Shown here one piece after another: positions 35,246 through 44,860 of a stretch of DNA of 64,000 nucleotides. A program made the translations under genes and the position numbers. This DNA is from Verrucomicrobiota bacterium (GTDB lineage: Bacteria > Verrucomicrobiota > Verrucomicrobiia > Opitutales > Opitutaceae), in contig JADKHC010000028.1 in assembly GCA_016721945.1 (NCBI GenBank), positions 4,011-68,010 on the forward strand. The letters are read 5' to 3'. The stretch's first letter is position 1. Every line of letters begins with the position of its first letter. The notes beneath the pieces are model-generated. The model was given only the letters and a program-made list of their open reading frames with translations. It ran no database searches and was not told where the DNA came from.

Positions 35246-35938
35246 ATGCTCGTCTCCGAAATATTTTATTCTCTGCAAGGCGAAGGCGAGCTGATCGGCG
35301 TGCCCTCGGTTTTCGTGCGGCTTTCGGGCTGCAACCTCCGTTGCAACTGGTGCGATACGCCGTTCGCTTCGTGGAATCCCGAGGGGGAAACACTTTCCAT
35401 CGACCAAATCATTGCCCAGGTTTCGACCTTTCCGGCTCGTCACGTTGTCCTGACTGGTGGCGAACCGATGATTGCGAGCGGTATCCGTGAACTGGCGACA
35501 GAGATCAAACAGCTCGGTTACCACATCACGATCGAGACGGCCGCGACGATTGCGCCCGAGGGCATTCCCTGCGACCTCGCTTCGCTCAGTCCGAAGCTCG
35601 CCAATTCCGCTCCCGACGAGCGCTTGCCGGTCTTGTGGCGTGAACGTCACGAAAAGCTGCGCTGGCAGCCGGAGGTGGTACGTGCGTGGCTCACGCAGTA
35701 CCCGTATCAGTTGAAGTTCGTCGTCGCGACTGAGACGGACGTAGACGAGATCGAAAGCATGCTCTGCGAACTTGGCGAACCGGTGCCAAGGGCCAAAGTT
35801 TTGCTCATGCCGGAGGGCACGTCGCTTGAGACGCTGCGTACGCGATCGGGCTGGCTGAGCGAACTTTGCAAAGCTCGTGGCTATCGCTACGCTCCCCGCC
35901 TACATATTGAACTCTATGGCAACCGACGCGGCACCTGA
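35246..35938 (+). CDS. queE: 7-carboxy-7-deazaguanine synthase
   Basis: 230 residues. A radical SAM enzyme with the cluster Cys29, Cys33, Cys36 (CNLRCNWC) and VVLTGGEPM. It rearranges 6-carboxy-tetrahydropterin to 7-carboxy-7-deazaguanine, the substrate of QueC. The N-terminal SEIFYSLQGEGELIGVPSVF is typical. Its 3' end overlaps the next gene by 23 bp. Confidence 0.94.
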   Translation: MLVSEIFYSLQGEGELIGVPSVFVRLSGCNLRCNWCDTPFASWNPEGETLSIDQIIAQVSTFPARHVVLTGGEPMIASGIRELATEIKQLGYHITIETAATIAPEGIPCDLASLSPKLANSAPDERLPVLWRERHEKLRWQPEVVRAWLTQYPYQLKFVVATETDVDEIESMLCELGEPVPRAKVLLMPEGTSLETLRTRSGWLSELCKARGYRYAPRLHIELYGNRRGT

Positions 35939-36575
35939 CTCTGAGGAAAATCCTGCCTTGCCGCCGCGTAGACTCTCCGAGGAGCTGGCTCGGCTGGAGA
36001 CGATGTTTGCCGAGCGCGCTGTAAGTTTGCAGGAGCTCATCGTTTTGTTGCATGGCCGCGCTTACATCCTGCTGCTGATGTTGCTGGCGTTGCCGTTTTG
36101 CACGCCGATCCCGCTGCCCGGGTTGTCTACGCCGTTTGGTTTTGTCATCGCCCTGATCGCGTTGCGACTCACGTTGGGGCAGAAACCCTGGCTGCCCCAG
36201 AAGCTGCTTCGCACGGAGTTGCCGGTCGGATTTTTCGGCAAACTGGTTTCATTCACCCGTCGCATGGTGGGAATTTTCGAAAAACTGCTCCGCCCTCGCC
36301 TGCTTCCTGTGACTGACAGCGTCGTGCTTCAGCGGCTGCATACGCTGGTGATTTTGCTTTCTGCGCTCGCATTGCTGCTACCCATTCCGATCCCGTTCAC
36401 GAATATGTTTCCCGCTTGGGCCATTCTATTGATTGCGGGTGGATTGCTGGAGCGCGATGGATTGTTTGTCCTGGCGGGTCACATCATGTTCGCGGCGGGC
36501 GTGGCGTATTTTCTCCTACTCGGCGAAGCGGCGCAGAAACTCATGGAAGCGGTGCGCCATTATTTTACTTCGTGA
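35916..36575 (+). CDS. ExoD-family membrane protein
   Basis: 219 residues from the ATG at 35916. Four hydrophobic segments and the family pattern LPFCTPIPLPGLSTPFGFVIAL match ExoD proteins, first linked to exopolysaccharide synthesis in rhizobia. Inner membrane; biochemical role unknown. It overlaps queE by 23 bp and the convergent TerC gene by 16 bp. Confidence 0.87.
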   Translation: MATDAAPDSEENPALPPRRLSEELARLETMFAERAVSLQELIVLLHGRAYILLLMLLALPFCTPIPLPGLSTPFGFVIALIALRLTLGQKPWLPQKLLRTELPVGFFGKLVSFTRRMVGIFEKLLRPRLLPVTDSVVLQRLHTLVILLSALALLLPIPIPFTNMFPAWAILLIAGGLLERDGLFVLAGHIMFAAGVAYFLLLGEAAQKLMEAVRHYFTS

Positions 36576-37588
36576 GCGGGTGATCGCGCGGGCCAGATGA
36601 GCGACGCTGCCACGGACAGCGCGAGCACGCTGCCGATGATCCCGAGCGACCAGTTGATCGGGAATTTCCCGCCGAAGGCTTCGTTGAGCCACGCCATTTT
36701 TAGGCCGACGAAAATCAGCACGATGCCCAGCCCGTATTTCAAGAGATGGAACTTGTGCATAACTCCGGCGAGCAGGAAGAACATTGCGCGCAACCCAAGG
36801 ATTGCGAAGATGTTAGACGTGAACACGATCAGCGGCTCCTTGGTGATCGCGAAAATCGCCGGCACCGAGTCGATCGCGAAAATGATGTCCGTCATCTCCA
36901 GCAGCACCAAACACACCAGGAGTGGCGTGGCGTGAAGCACGCCGTTTTTCCGCAGGAAAAATTTCTGCCCATCGAGCTCTGGCGTGACCGGCAGGAAGCG
37001 GCGAAGCAGCCGGATCATGAAGTTTTTCTCCGGTTCGATCGGCTTTTCCGGAGCGAAGAGCAGCTTCAAACCCGTCACCACGAGAAATCCGCCGAAGACC
37101 CAGATTACCCAGTGGAACTGCATCAGCACGGCGCCGAGTGCGATGAAGATCACACGAAACACGATCGCGCCCAAGATCCCGAAAAACAGCACGCGGTGCT
37201 GATACTTTGCCGGGATCGCGAAATAGTTAAACACGACGGCGAAAATGAAAATGTTGTCCACCGAGAGCGTTTCTTCGACCAGATAGCCGGTCAGAAACTC
37301 CAGACCCACCTGTCGCGCTGCGGCCACGGCATCGAAACCTGCAATCGCCATCAACCGCGGGTCGCGCGCAAACGCCCACGCACTATAATAATAGAGCCCC
37401 ACGCAAAACAACATCGCCAGCACCACCCAGACCACTGACCACGTCGCCGCCTCGCGAAAACTCACATCGTGCGCCTTCCGGTGAAAAACACCGAGATCGA
37501 GCGCGAGCATGCTCACCACGAACAGCGTGAAGACGCCGTAAAACCACCAGTACTGGTCAAAGGGGAACAAAGTGATATTTTCAATCAT
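36560..37588 (-). CDS. TerC-family integral membrane protein
   Basis: 342 residues from the ATG at 37588. Multi-helix protein with VEETLSVDNIFIFAVVF and VLLEMTDIIFAIDSVPAIFAI, the paired acidic motifs of the TerC/Alx family, which are linked to manganese efflux or tellurite resistance. The leader (37589-37840) contains a GTGGAAA / TTTCCAC hairpin at about 37642-37662, but I did not see a convincing yybP-ykoY riboswitch. Convergent with the ExoD gene. Confidence 0.9.
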   Translation of the reverse strand: MIENITLFPFDQYWWFYGVFTLFVVSMLALDLGVFHRKAHDVSFREAATWSVVWVVLAMLFCVGLYYYSAWAFARDPRLMAIAGFDAVAAARQVGLEFLTGYLVEETLSVDNIFIFAVVFNYFAIPAKYQHRVLFFGILGAIVFRVIFIALGAVLMQFHWVIWVFGGFLVVTGLKLLFAPEKPIEPEKNFMIRLLRRFLPVTPELDGQKFFLRKNGVLHATPLLVCLVLLEMTDIIFAIDSVPAIFAITKEPLIVFTSNIFAILGLRAMFFLLAGVMHKFHLLKYGLGIVLIFVGLKMAWLNEAFGGKFPINWSLGIIGSVLALSVAASLIWPARSPAHEVK

Positions 37589-37840
37589 CGATGTGCATAG
37601 CGAAGAGCGATCGGTCTCGTTCTCAAGTGCCTGCGTGGTGGAAAAAAGGCCTCTTGTTTCCACGCGGCGACCTGGACGGGCATTGCTCCTGCTCTGGTCC
37701 GACTTTTGGAAAAGCTGGGGCTGCTGTCAGATCGGGATTTTTCGAATCCTTGCATTGCCCACCGACCCTCTGTCGTGGATAAATTGTCGGCCTCAGTCTC
37801 CGGCCTTTCCTTATTCAACGTCTTCCTCGCTTACGCCACC

Positions 37841-40800
37841 ATGTCCTTGCCAATTGCTGAACAGACCGCTGAGAAACTTCGCCACGCGATCAACCTGCGC
37901 CTCGCGCTGCTTGGCTGCCCGACGGTATCCGACGCCGAAGGTGCCGCCTGGACTTCACTGACCGCGCCCATTTTTTCCCGTTATCGTGAGACGACGCGCC
38001 AGCTGATCGATCCGCTCAGTCCGGCCGACCAGCGCATCCAAGGGTGGCTCGAAACTTATCTGGCCGACATCGGCCCGTCGCCGCGTCTGCCGGCCCGTAC
38101 GTTTATCCTCGATGAAGCTGGCCTCGCCCGCACGCTTTCGCTGCCAGCCGAAGGCGATGAATTCAACTCGCCATTGCTCAAAAGTTACCGCGTGCGGCAG
38201 GGCGTGTTGCATAATCCCGCCAACGACCGGCGCACTACGCAGGGCGTTTTCCATATCGCTGAGGGCGGTCTGCCCGTGCCCGACGACAAGCTTTCCGTTC
38301 CGAAAAACGCCTACGCCAAGCTGCTCGACCTCGCGTTGCGCCCACCGCGTGAGTTGTTGCGCCTACCGTTCACAACGGGACGCGCGGAACAGGCCGAGTG
38401 TTTTGTCTCGCTGCTCCTGCGCCCGCTCGTGTGCCCCGAGGTGCCTGGATTCATCGAGGAGAAACGCATGGAAATCCGTTTCCTCGCGCCGGGTTCGCTC
38501 GTGAGCAATCTCGATTTCGTCGAGTCGATCTTTGGCAATGCTGGCGATCCGTATCTGCCGGAAAACGACGCCGGCCTCGATGTCGATCACTGGACCGGCC
38601 ACACCGGCTGCGTCATCCTCGCGCCGCATCTCACCACCGTACCGAAACACCTCGTCGGCCTGCCGCACTGGGATCTCGCGACTCCGCGCCAACGCCGCGA
38701 CGGCATGTGCTGGAAGGACGAGAAAGAACTCTACAACAATGGTTCGGCTTTCAAAATCACCGCTCGCGACGCCCGCGGCGTGATGGTGACGATCATCGCC
38801 GACAACTATTTCGGTTACTGCAAGAAAGAGGTTAAGACGCAGATCAGTTATTCCGCCAATCTCTTCGGCCTCGCCGAGGAAGAACACGCTGGCGGCGCGC
38901 TGGTTTACCCGAGCTACGACCTCGGCGAAGCGTTCCTCAAGTATCCGACCACCCGCGAATTTTCCTTCAACGAAGCTGCGGCCCGCCTCGGTGATCGCAT
39001 GCAGGTGATGCCCGAAGGTTACGCGATCGATCGCAAACATCCTGACGTTATCTACGTCCGTGAAGACACGCATTTCGATCTGCGCAAACAGACGATCACC
39101 TGGCCGGGAACTAACGGAAAGCTACAAACCATTAAACTCCTCGCCGACAAAACCTATGTGCGCCCCAGCGGTTACCGAGTACATATGGAGCAGATCAACG
39201 GCGAACGTGGTCGCTGGCGGTTGGTTGGGACTGTGCCCGAGGGCACGCTCTGCCACAAGCCCTGCACCGTTTCCGGTGGCGGCAAATCGGAAATCTCCAA
39301 AGCCATCGCCTATGCGATTTTCCCCGGCCACGTTTTCATCTCTGACTTCGATCGCGATTTTGACCAGGTCCACGCCATCCTGAACCGAGACACTTCCAAC
39401 CGCTTTCGCGAACCTTCGCGCAACGGCAAGGACAAGCGCCCGATCCTCAGTGCCGAACGCTCGCTCGGCAGCGTGATCAAACTCCTCACGCCCTCGCGCC
39501 GCGAGTACAGCGAAGAGTACAACTCCTGGCTCCGCGCGATTCCGCAGTACATCAAGGAACTGATTTTCGTTCTCAAACGCTACTACCTGGCCGAGTGGGG
39601 CGACGCCTGGCTGATCCATTTCTCGGTCGACACGATCAACGGCCGACTCGGCAACGAGCTGAAACTCAACGGCCGCAAACTCGTGACGAACTATCTGCGC
39701 GTCGGTTTCGAGGAAGACGGCTCCTGGCGCGTCTTCGGCCTGCGTGCCGATTTCCATCCCGCGGCTAAAGTGCAGATGGAAGACGACATCACCGCCTCCG
39801 TCGTAGCGCCCACGCAAAACGTCGCCTCGCGCCCCAGCATCCCGCTGCCCACGGTCGGACCTTCGCTCAAGTTCGTGCAAAACTGCGAAGCCCGGCTCTT
39901 CCAGCGCCCCGACGACGCCATCCACCGCGGCTACGATCACCAAGCCGAGGCCGACATCGCTACGCCTGGCACTTTTCTCTCCAATTACGAACCACTCAAT
40001 AGAGACAACGCCCGCGAGATCATCGAGGAGGCGATCGGCTTCAACGCCTACACCGCGCCGATGCAACAGCTGATCAAAGCTGCGGCCGCCACCGGTGCAT
40101 TACCGAAGTACTTCGTTTCATCGGCTCATCCACGCATCGTCGATGGCAAACCAACCAAAAACCCTCGCTATCTCCAAATCCGCCCCGATCTTACCGACGC
40201 CAAGGGCACCTACCTCGCCGAGATCTCAGCGCGCCTGCACCGATGCATCAATCCGGAGGAGCCTGTGCACTCGCCTGTCAGTATCGTAGTGCCCGGCCGT
40301 CGTAACAACCCGCCGGAAAAAGGCATCCGCTCGCTCGCGGTTTTCAATCCGCTGCATTTTCTCGAACTGCCTGAGGCGTTCATGGAGTTTATCAGCAGCA
40401 TGACCGGAAAATCGCCCTCGACCACCGGCGCCGGCTCCGAAGGCGCGCTGACGAAAGGCCCGTTCAACGCGTTGGCTCCAGTCATCGATCTCAACGCTGC
40501 GTTGATTTCGCTCATTCTCACCGGTCACGATGTTTTCCTCTCAGCGGCTGGTTATGTAGGCCCGAAAGTTCGCGTCGATCACGACGTCAGCCTGCTCGTG
40601 CCCGAGGTGTTTTCACGCATGACTCCGGGTGAACGCGATGCCCGCTCGCTGATTGCCGATGGCTGTCTCGAAAAATGCGCGGACTTCACCTACGACGGCA
40701 AACCTGTGCTCGCGAGCCGCCTCGGCTATCGCATCACCACGCGTTTTGTGCGCGTCTACTTCGGCCGCGTCTTCAATCATCCCCACGTCGTCTTCACCGA

Positions 40801-41266
40801 CGAAATGCTCAAGCCCGAGCTTCAGGGCATGGATGTGTTCGTCGACGGCATGGATAACATCTGCACCACGCATCGTCGCGTAGCGGAAAGTTATTTTGCA
40901 GATGGAGGCGTCGCCCTCGCCTGCCCGCCGCTCAAGGCACTGCTGCACATCATGGCGTACGGCCAGTTCGAAGGCAAAGACCTCAGCTCGCCAGAAATCC
41001 GTGCTCTCTTCAGTCGCGAAAGCATGCTTGTCAGCACCTGGTACAAGGAACGTCTTGATGCGAAGCAGAAGATCGAGACGAACCTTTGGAAACGCCACAT
41101 CTCGTACCTCGAAGCTTACCTCGACCGCCCGAGCTATGCCGACACCGTGGCGCGTCTGGATCTAACCAGTCGCCTAGCCCATGCCCGCGCCGTATTGCAA
41201 ACCGTGGAATCGCCAGCGTACCGCGAAAAACTCGAAGGCTCCCTCGGCGTCCAGCCGCTGAGCTGA
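37841..41266 (+). CDS. Putative PPi-type phosphoenolpyruvate carboxykinase
   Basis: 1141 residues from the ATG at 37841 (frame open to 37706). The order of motifs follows the PEPCK active site. NYFGYCKKEVKTQISY (Lys328, Lys329) resembles Y.GEMKK...T..NY. His349 follows in AEEEHAGG. A phosphate loop VSGGGKSE (478-484) and FISDFDRDF (Asp502, Asp504) come next. ATP and GTP enzymes have 500-620 residues, while the pyrophosphate-dependent class has about 1100-1150, matching this length. It would interconvert oxaloacetate and PEP using phosphate or PPi. Class assignment is inference from length and motif spacing. It stands alone, divergent from terC. Confidence 0.75.
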   Translation: MSLPIAEQTAEKLRHAINLRLALLGCPTVSDAEGAAWTSLTAPIFSRYRETTRQLIDPLSPADQRIQGWLETYLADIGPSPRLPARTFILDEAGLARTLSLPAEGDEFNSPLLKSYRVRQGVLHNPANDRRTTQGVFHIAEGGLPVPDDKLSVPKNAYAKLLDLALRPPRELLRLPFTTGRAEQAECFVSLLLRPLVCPEVPGFIEEKRMEIRFLAPGSLVSNLDFVESIFGNAGDPYLPENDAGLDVDHWTGHTGCVILAPHLTTVPKHLVGLPHWDLATPRQRRDGMCWKDEKELYNNGSAFKITARDARGVMVTIIADNYFGYCKKEVKTQISYSANLFGLAEEEHAGGALVYPSYDLGEAFLKYPTTREFSFNEAAARLGDRMQVMPEGYAIDRKHPDVIYVREDTHFDLRKQTITWPGTNGKLQTIKLLADKTYVRPSGYRVHMEQINGERGRWRLVGTVPEGTLCHKPCTVSGGGKSEISKAIAYAIFPGHVFISDFDRDFDQVHAILNRDTSNRFREPSRNGKDKRPILSAERSLGSVIKLLTPSRREYSEEYNSWLRAIPQYIKELIFVLKRYYLAEWGDAWLIHFSVDTINGRLGNELKLNGRKLVTNYLRVGFEEDGSWRVFGLRADFHPAAKVQMEDDITASVVAPTQNVASRPSIPLPTVGPSLKFVQNCEARLFQRPDDAIHRGYDHQAEADIATPGTFLSNYEPLNRDNAREIIEEAIGFNAYTAPMQQLIKAAAATGALPKYFVSSAHPRIVDGKPTKNPRYLQIRPDLTDAKGTYLAEISARLHRCINPEEPVHSPVSIVVPGRRNNPPEKGIRSLAVFNPLHFLELPEAFMEFISSMTGKSPSTTGAGSEGALTKGPFNALAPVIDLNAALISLILTGHDVFLSAAGYVGPKVRVDHDVSLLVPEVFSRMTPGERDARSLIADGCLEKCADFTYDGKPVLASRLGYRITTRFVRVYFGRVFNHPHVVFTDEMLKPELQGMDVFVDGMDNICTTHRRVAESYFADGGVALACPPLKALLHIMAYGQFEGKDLSSPEIRALFSRESMLVSTWYKERLDAKQKIETNLWKRHISYLEAYLDRPSYADTVARLDLTSRLAHARAVLQTVESPAYREKLEGSLGVQPLS

Positions 41267-41531
41267 CGAGGAGTTACAGAAAAGAGGACGCTCGAAGATC
41301 GAAAGGTAGGGCGCTCCGCCGCTTCAGCCTTGCTCCCTTCACCGGCCTGGGCTAAGGATAACCCGCACCCCGGCTATGTTCGATGCCACCGGCAGTTAGA
41401 TGTGACTGTGGATGCCCTGGTTGTCGTGAGGGCGCACCCGCCCTTTCGCACCTGCTGGCGCCATTGCGCCTCCCCAACCGGTTATCCAGTTCCAGAGTTC
41501 CTTATATCAGTATCAACCCGCTACGACGGCT

Positions 41532-41711
41532 TTACAGCAAGCTCAACGAATCTGCTGGCTTGTCTTTCAACCCGGTTTTGAAACGGTTTGGCGGACAGCA
41601 GCCTCCGCCGCAGCCGGGCTTTTTGCGTTTCAAAATCGCGCCGCAAACCAGCGCCGTCAGCGCGAGGAGCACGACGATGATTGCGACGGGAGTTTGCCAG
41701 TTGTCGATCAT
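41532..41711 (-). CDS. FeoB-associated Cys-rich membrane protein
   Basis: 59 residues from the ATG at 41711. One hydrophobic helix (MIDNWQTPVAIIVVLLALTA), then KRKKPGCGGGCCPPNRFK. This is the pattern of small FeoB-associated proteins, thought to help ferrous iron handling. It lies 10 bp downstream of feoB on the same strand. Confidence 0.82.
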   Translation of the reverse strand: MIDNWQTPVAIIVVLLALTALVCGAILKRKKPGCGGGCCPPNRFKTGLKDKPADSLSLL

Positions 41712-41721
41712 GACTGATTCG

Positions 41722-43830
41722 TCAGAAGCCGAGCGCATGCCCGGTTTGATAGACGATGAAACACACCACCCACGCCGTTCCAGTCATGTAGGCGATTTGA
41801 AACAGCGGCCAGCGCCACGAATTCGTTTCGCGCTTTACGACCACGAGAGTGCTCATGCACTGCATGGCGAAAACATAGAAGATCATTAGCGTCAGGCAAA
41901 CGAGCGGCGTGAATAGCGGGCGCCCGTCAGGCCACTTCGCTTTCAACATCGACTCGCGTAGCGGTGCAGTATTCTCGTCGCTGCCTTCGGCGTTAAAAAC
42001 AATGCCCATCGTGCTGACGAAAACTTCGCGGGCTGCGAGTGAGCTGATGAGACCGATGCCGATCTGCCAGTCGAAGCCGAGAGGCTTGATCACGGGCTCC
42101 AGCGTGTGACCTGCCTTGCCGGCGAAACTTTGCTCCAGCTGCTGTGTCGTGGTAGCACCGTCATGAGCTTTTGGATACGCCGCGAGAAACCATAGCACGA
42201 TAGAAAGAGCCAGGATGACCGTGCCGGCGTTCTTCAAAAACATCCACGCCCGCTCGATCATGTGGAAGGCGATGTCGCGCACGCGCGGCAACCGATAAGG
42301 CGGCAGCTCCATGATCATGAGCGGCGGTTCGCCTTTGAGCAGCGTGCGCTTGAACAGCCACGCGAAGCCAAACGCGCCCAGCGTACCAAGCGAGTACATG
42401 AGCAGCATGATGCTGACCTTGGTTAGCAATGGCACACGTTCGCCCGGCACCAGTGCAGCCATCATCAAAAGATAAACCGGCAGCCGCGCCGAACAACTCA
42501 TGAGCGGTGCGACCAGAATCGTGGTGAGCCGGTCTTTCTGGTCTTCGATGGTTCGGGTCGCCATGATGCCCGGGATCGCACAAGCGTAAGAACTGAGCAA
42601 CGGGATGAAGCTGCGACCATTGAGCCCCACGCGGCTCATCATACGGTCCATAATGAACGCCGCGCGCGCCATGTAGCCGGTGCTTTCGAGCAGGCCCATG
42701 AAGAAGAACAAAATCAAAATCTGTGGGAGAAATACCAACACACCGCCCACGCCAGCGATTGCGCTGTCGGTGATGAGGTCGCGGAAATCGCCCGCTTGCA
42801 TGACGCTCTTCACCCAGTCGGCCAGCGCGGCCATACGACCGTCGATGAAATTCATCGGAAGCTCTGCCAGGGTGAAAATCGACAGGAAAAGCAAAGCCAT
42901 GATGCCCGCGAGACTGGTCCAGCCCCAGACTGGATGTGTCACCACTTGGTCAATACGGTCGCTTACGCTCGGCCCAACGTTGGCTTTGCGTACCACGATG
43001 CGACTACAGAGCTCGGTGATCGCGTCGTAGCGGCTGCTCACGAGTGAGCCCGCCCAGTCGGTCCCCTCGCCTGCCCAACGTTTCTGCCAGTTGTGGAAAA
43101 TCGCGCTCGTGCGTGGATGCAGTGGTTTCGAGCCTGTGACGCGCACGGTATCCTGATCCGTCAACAGCAGCAATGCCTCGGCACGTGCGCTGAACGGGGC
43201 CTTGCCGTCGTTTTCTTGGAGACTGGCGGCTAGTTCGGAAACGGCGGGCGCGATGGGCGCGGGGATTTCCCACGCGTGTTTCGCGAGGGGGAGATCGCTC
43301 CGGCTCATCGCGAGCCGCAGCTCGACGATGCCTTTGCCGTTGGCGGCCTCGCACGGGATGATGGGAATACCGAGTTCCTTTTCGAGCCGGGCCACGCGGA
43401 TTTCGAGACCAGACTTGGCCGCGAGATCCATCATGTTGAGCGCAAGAATGACAGGCCGACCGAGATCGAGGATCTGGTGAACGAGATAAAGGTTACGCTC
43501 AAGATTCGACGCGTCGAGAATGCACACGATGCGGTCGGGCTGCGGAGTATCGGCGCGACGACCGAGTAACACGTCGCGTAACACGGCTTCGTCCGGCGAA
43601 CGCGCGGCGAGCGAATAAGCGCCCGGAAGATCGATGATCTTTATCGGGTGTCCATGTTGTGAATACGTTTCGCCGATCTTCTTTTCGACCGTGACGCCTG
43701 GGTAGTTACCGACCTTTTGTTTTAGTCCTGTCAGAGCGTTAAAGAGCGTGCTCTTGCCGCAATTTGGATTGCCCACGAACGCGTAAACCGGAGTGCGCGG
43801 GCTGGCGGGTGAACGAGTGTCGGCGCTCAT
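41722..43830 (-). CDS. feoB: Ferrous iron transporter B
   Basis: 702 residues. Cytosolic G domain with G1 GNPNCGKST (20-28), G3 DLPGAYSL and G4 NMMD, then a multi-helix membrane domain with two Gate segments containing conserved cysteines (SCSARLPVY, YACAIPGIM). Imports Fe2+ across the inner membrane. The start overlaps the upstream feoA stop by 4 bp (ATGA). Second half of a feoA-feoA-feoB-Cys-rich operon. Confidence 0.95.
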   Translation of the reverse strand: MSADTRSPASPRTPVYAFVGNPNCGKSTLFNALTGLKQKVGNYPGVTVEKKIGETYSQHGHPIKIIDLPGAYSLAARSPDEAVLRDVLLGRRADTPQPDRIVCILDASNLERNLYLVHQILDLGRPVILALNMMDLAAKSGLEIRVARLEKELGIPIIPCEAANGKGIVELRLAMSRSDLPLAKHAWEIPAPIAPAVSELAASLQENDGKAPFSARAEALLLLTDQDTVRVTGSKPLHPRTSAIFHNWQKRWAGEGTDWAGSLVSSRYDAITELCSRIVVRKANVGPSVSDRIDQVVTHPVWGWTSLAGIMALLFLSIFTLAELPMNFIDGRMAALADWVKSVMQAGDFRDLITDSAIAGVGGVLVFLPQILILFFFMGLLESTGYMARAAFIMDRMMSRVGLNGRSFIPLLSSYACAIPGIMATRTIEDQKDRLTTILVAPLMSCSARLPVYLLMMAALVPGERVPLLTKVSIMLLMYSLGTLGAFGFAWLFKRTLLKGEPPLMIMELPPYRLPRVRDIAFHMIERAWMFLKNAGTVILALSIVLWFLAAYPKAHDGATTTQQLEQSFAGKAGHTLEPVIKPLGFDWQIGIGLISSLAAREVFVSTMGIVFNAEGSDENTAPLRESMLKAKWPDGRPLFTPLVCLTLMIFYVFAMQCMSTLVVVKRETNSWRWPLFQIAYMTGTAWVVCFIVYQTGHALGF

Positions 43831-44072
43831 GCTTTGGCAGAAGCTTCTACGAGGATTTGCTCCGCCTCGCTTTTGCGCAGGGTCAGATTGTAGCCGCGGA
43901 CTTTGACCTCAATCGGGTCGCCGAGCGGAGCGGTGCGGATGAGCGTGAGCGCGGTGCCGGGCATCAAGCCCATTTCGCGCAAGCGGAGAAAGGCCGAACC
44001 TTGCTTGGGAAATTCGCGCACCACGGCCGATGTACCGGCAGACAACTCCGAGAGTTTCGACAACGCATTCAT
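43827..44072 (-). CDS. feoA: FeoA, copy adjacent to feoB
   Basis: 81 residues from the ATG at 44072; the frame is open to 44306, but that overlaps the other feoA. SH3-like fold with RLREMGLMPGTALTLIRTAPLGDP, typical of FeoA, which modulates FeoB. It overlaps feoB by 4 bp. It is one of two different FeoA genes in the operon. Confidence 0.9.
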   Translation of the reverse strand: MNALSKLSELSAGTSAVVREFPKQGSAFLRLREMGLMPGTALTLIRTAPLGDPIEVKVRGYNLTLRKSEAEQILVEASAKA

Positions 44073-44103
44073 ATCGACAAAGTCTGACCAGGAAGCCGCG
44101 CGG

Positions 44104-44367
44104 TCAGGCGCTGCGGCGGATTTGTTCGACCAAGATATGCTGCGCTGCGCGATCACTGAGGGCGATACGCGTACCGCAAACCTGGCAAAGCAAGGTGTGG
44201 GCTCCGGAAACTTTTTCGACGACGGCCGATTCGCAGAAACCCATTTCGCGTAGCCGTTGGCAGACCTCCGTTTTGCCCTCAAGCTCTTGCACCCGGCCAC
44301 TGGCACCGACAGGAAGTTCGGTCAGGCGTACGAGCGGAGTGGGCTTGGTTTCTTCAGGCGAGGACAT
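44104..44367 (-). CDS. feoA: FeoA-like protein with Cys pair
   Basis: 87 residues. FeoA SH3-like fold with CQRLREMGFCESAVVEKVSG, plus CQVCGTRIALSDRAAQHILV. The cysteines in CQVCG set it apart from its neighbour and could bind a metal. First gene of the feo operon, with a probable promoter just upstream. Confidence 0.88.
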   Translation of the reverse strand: MSSPEETKPTPLVRLTELPVGASGRVQELEGKTEVCQRLREMGFCESAVVEKVSGAHTLLCQVCGTRIALSDRAAQHILVEQIRRSA

Positions 44368-44381
44368 GGCTGGATAGAGGA

Positions 44382-44410
44382 AAGTAAATGAGATTGGGTT
44401 TCAATGTCAA
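44382..44410 (-). promoter_or_regulatory. Putative feo operon promoter
   Basis: On the minus strand TTGACA (44410-44405) and TTACTT (44387-44382) are separated by exactly 17 bp, ending 14 bp before the first feoA ATG. A standard Fur box was not evident. Confidence 0.4.
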
Positions 44411-44667
44411 AGTCTAGGCTGATATCGTCACCGGTGTAAGATTATGTAAGCAAAAATGTTGGGAGGAATTTGGATTATTTACGGAGAATCGTTCAGCGTT
44501 GTTCCCAACATCTTAGCTAGCCCAGTGCCAGCAATGGATTTGCGGCGTACTTTGCTGTTTCCCCAACGAAAAAACTTCGCATCAGCCAATTCCTCTTAGG
44601 TCTTACCCTCGGTCGGAAAAGACCCCGTAACATTTTGGCCGGTGATCCGATATATTACTAAGCAACC
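44411..44667. other. Intergenic stretch before the atp terminator
   Basis: Together with the feo promoter and the small candidate frame after it, this is the nearly 490 bp between the feo and atp operons. I see no conserved gene or clear RNA. It is more AT-rich than its surroundings. Confidence 0.4.
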
Positions 44668-44805
44668 ATGATTCTCAGCACGACACTCTCCCGGTCAGAG
44701 CAACTCGTCCTCAACGGACGGGCGGTATGGCGCGACTTGATGCGGTGCCAAGTGGACAAGCTCCGTTTCCATTTGCGCGGCTGCTGGCGCGCGTTGCTTC
44801 GATAA
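44668..44805 (+). CDS. Candidate 45-residue Arg/Leu-rich small protein
   Basis: ATG at 44668 to TAA at 44803-44805, ending RLRGCWRALLR-like basic sequence (HLRGCWRALLR). A TATATTA-like word lies upstream at 44651-44657, and the symmetric terminator directly follows. No homology recognised, so this is a weak call based on position alone. Confidence 0.2.
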   Translation: MILSTTLSRSEQLVLNGRAVWRDLMRCQVDKLRFHLRGCWRALLR

Positions 44806-44836
44806 AAAAGCGCGGCCGTTTAGGTCCGCGCTTTTC
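44804..44836 (-). terminator. Terminator of the atp operon
   Basis: AAAAGCGCGG pairs perfectly with CCGCGCTTTT over 10 bp around a 10-base loop, with T-runs on both strands. It lies about 25 bp beyond the atpC stop codon and could also end plus-strand transcripts. Confidence 0.85.
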
Positions 44837-44860
44837 AATTCGAATTGAAGCAGGGCTTTC

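Noticed and set aside
37589..37840. yybP-ykoY manganese riboswitch upstream of terC
   Set aside because: The leader has a hairpin but not the conserved core words of that riboswitch that I could recognise.
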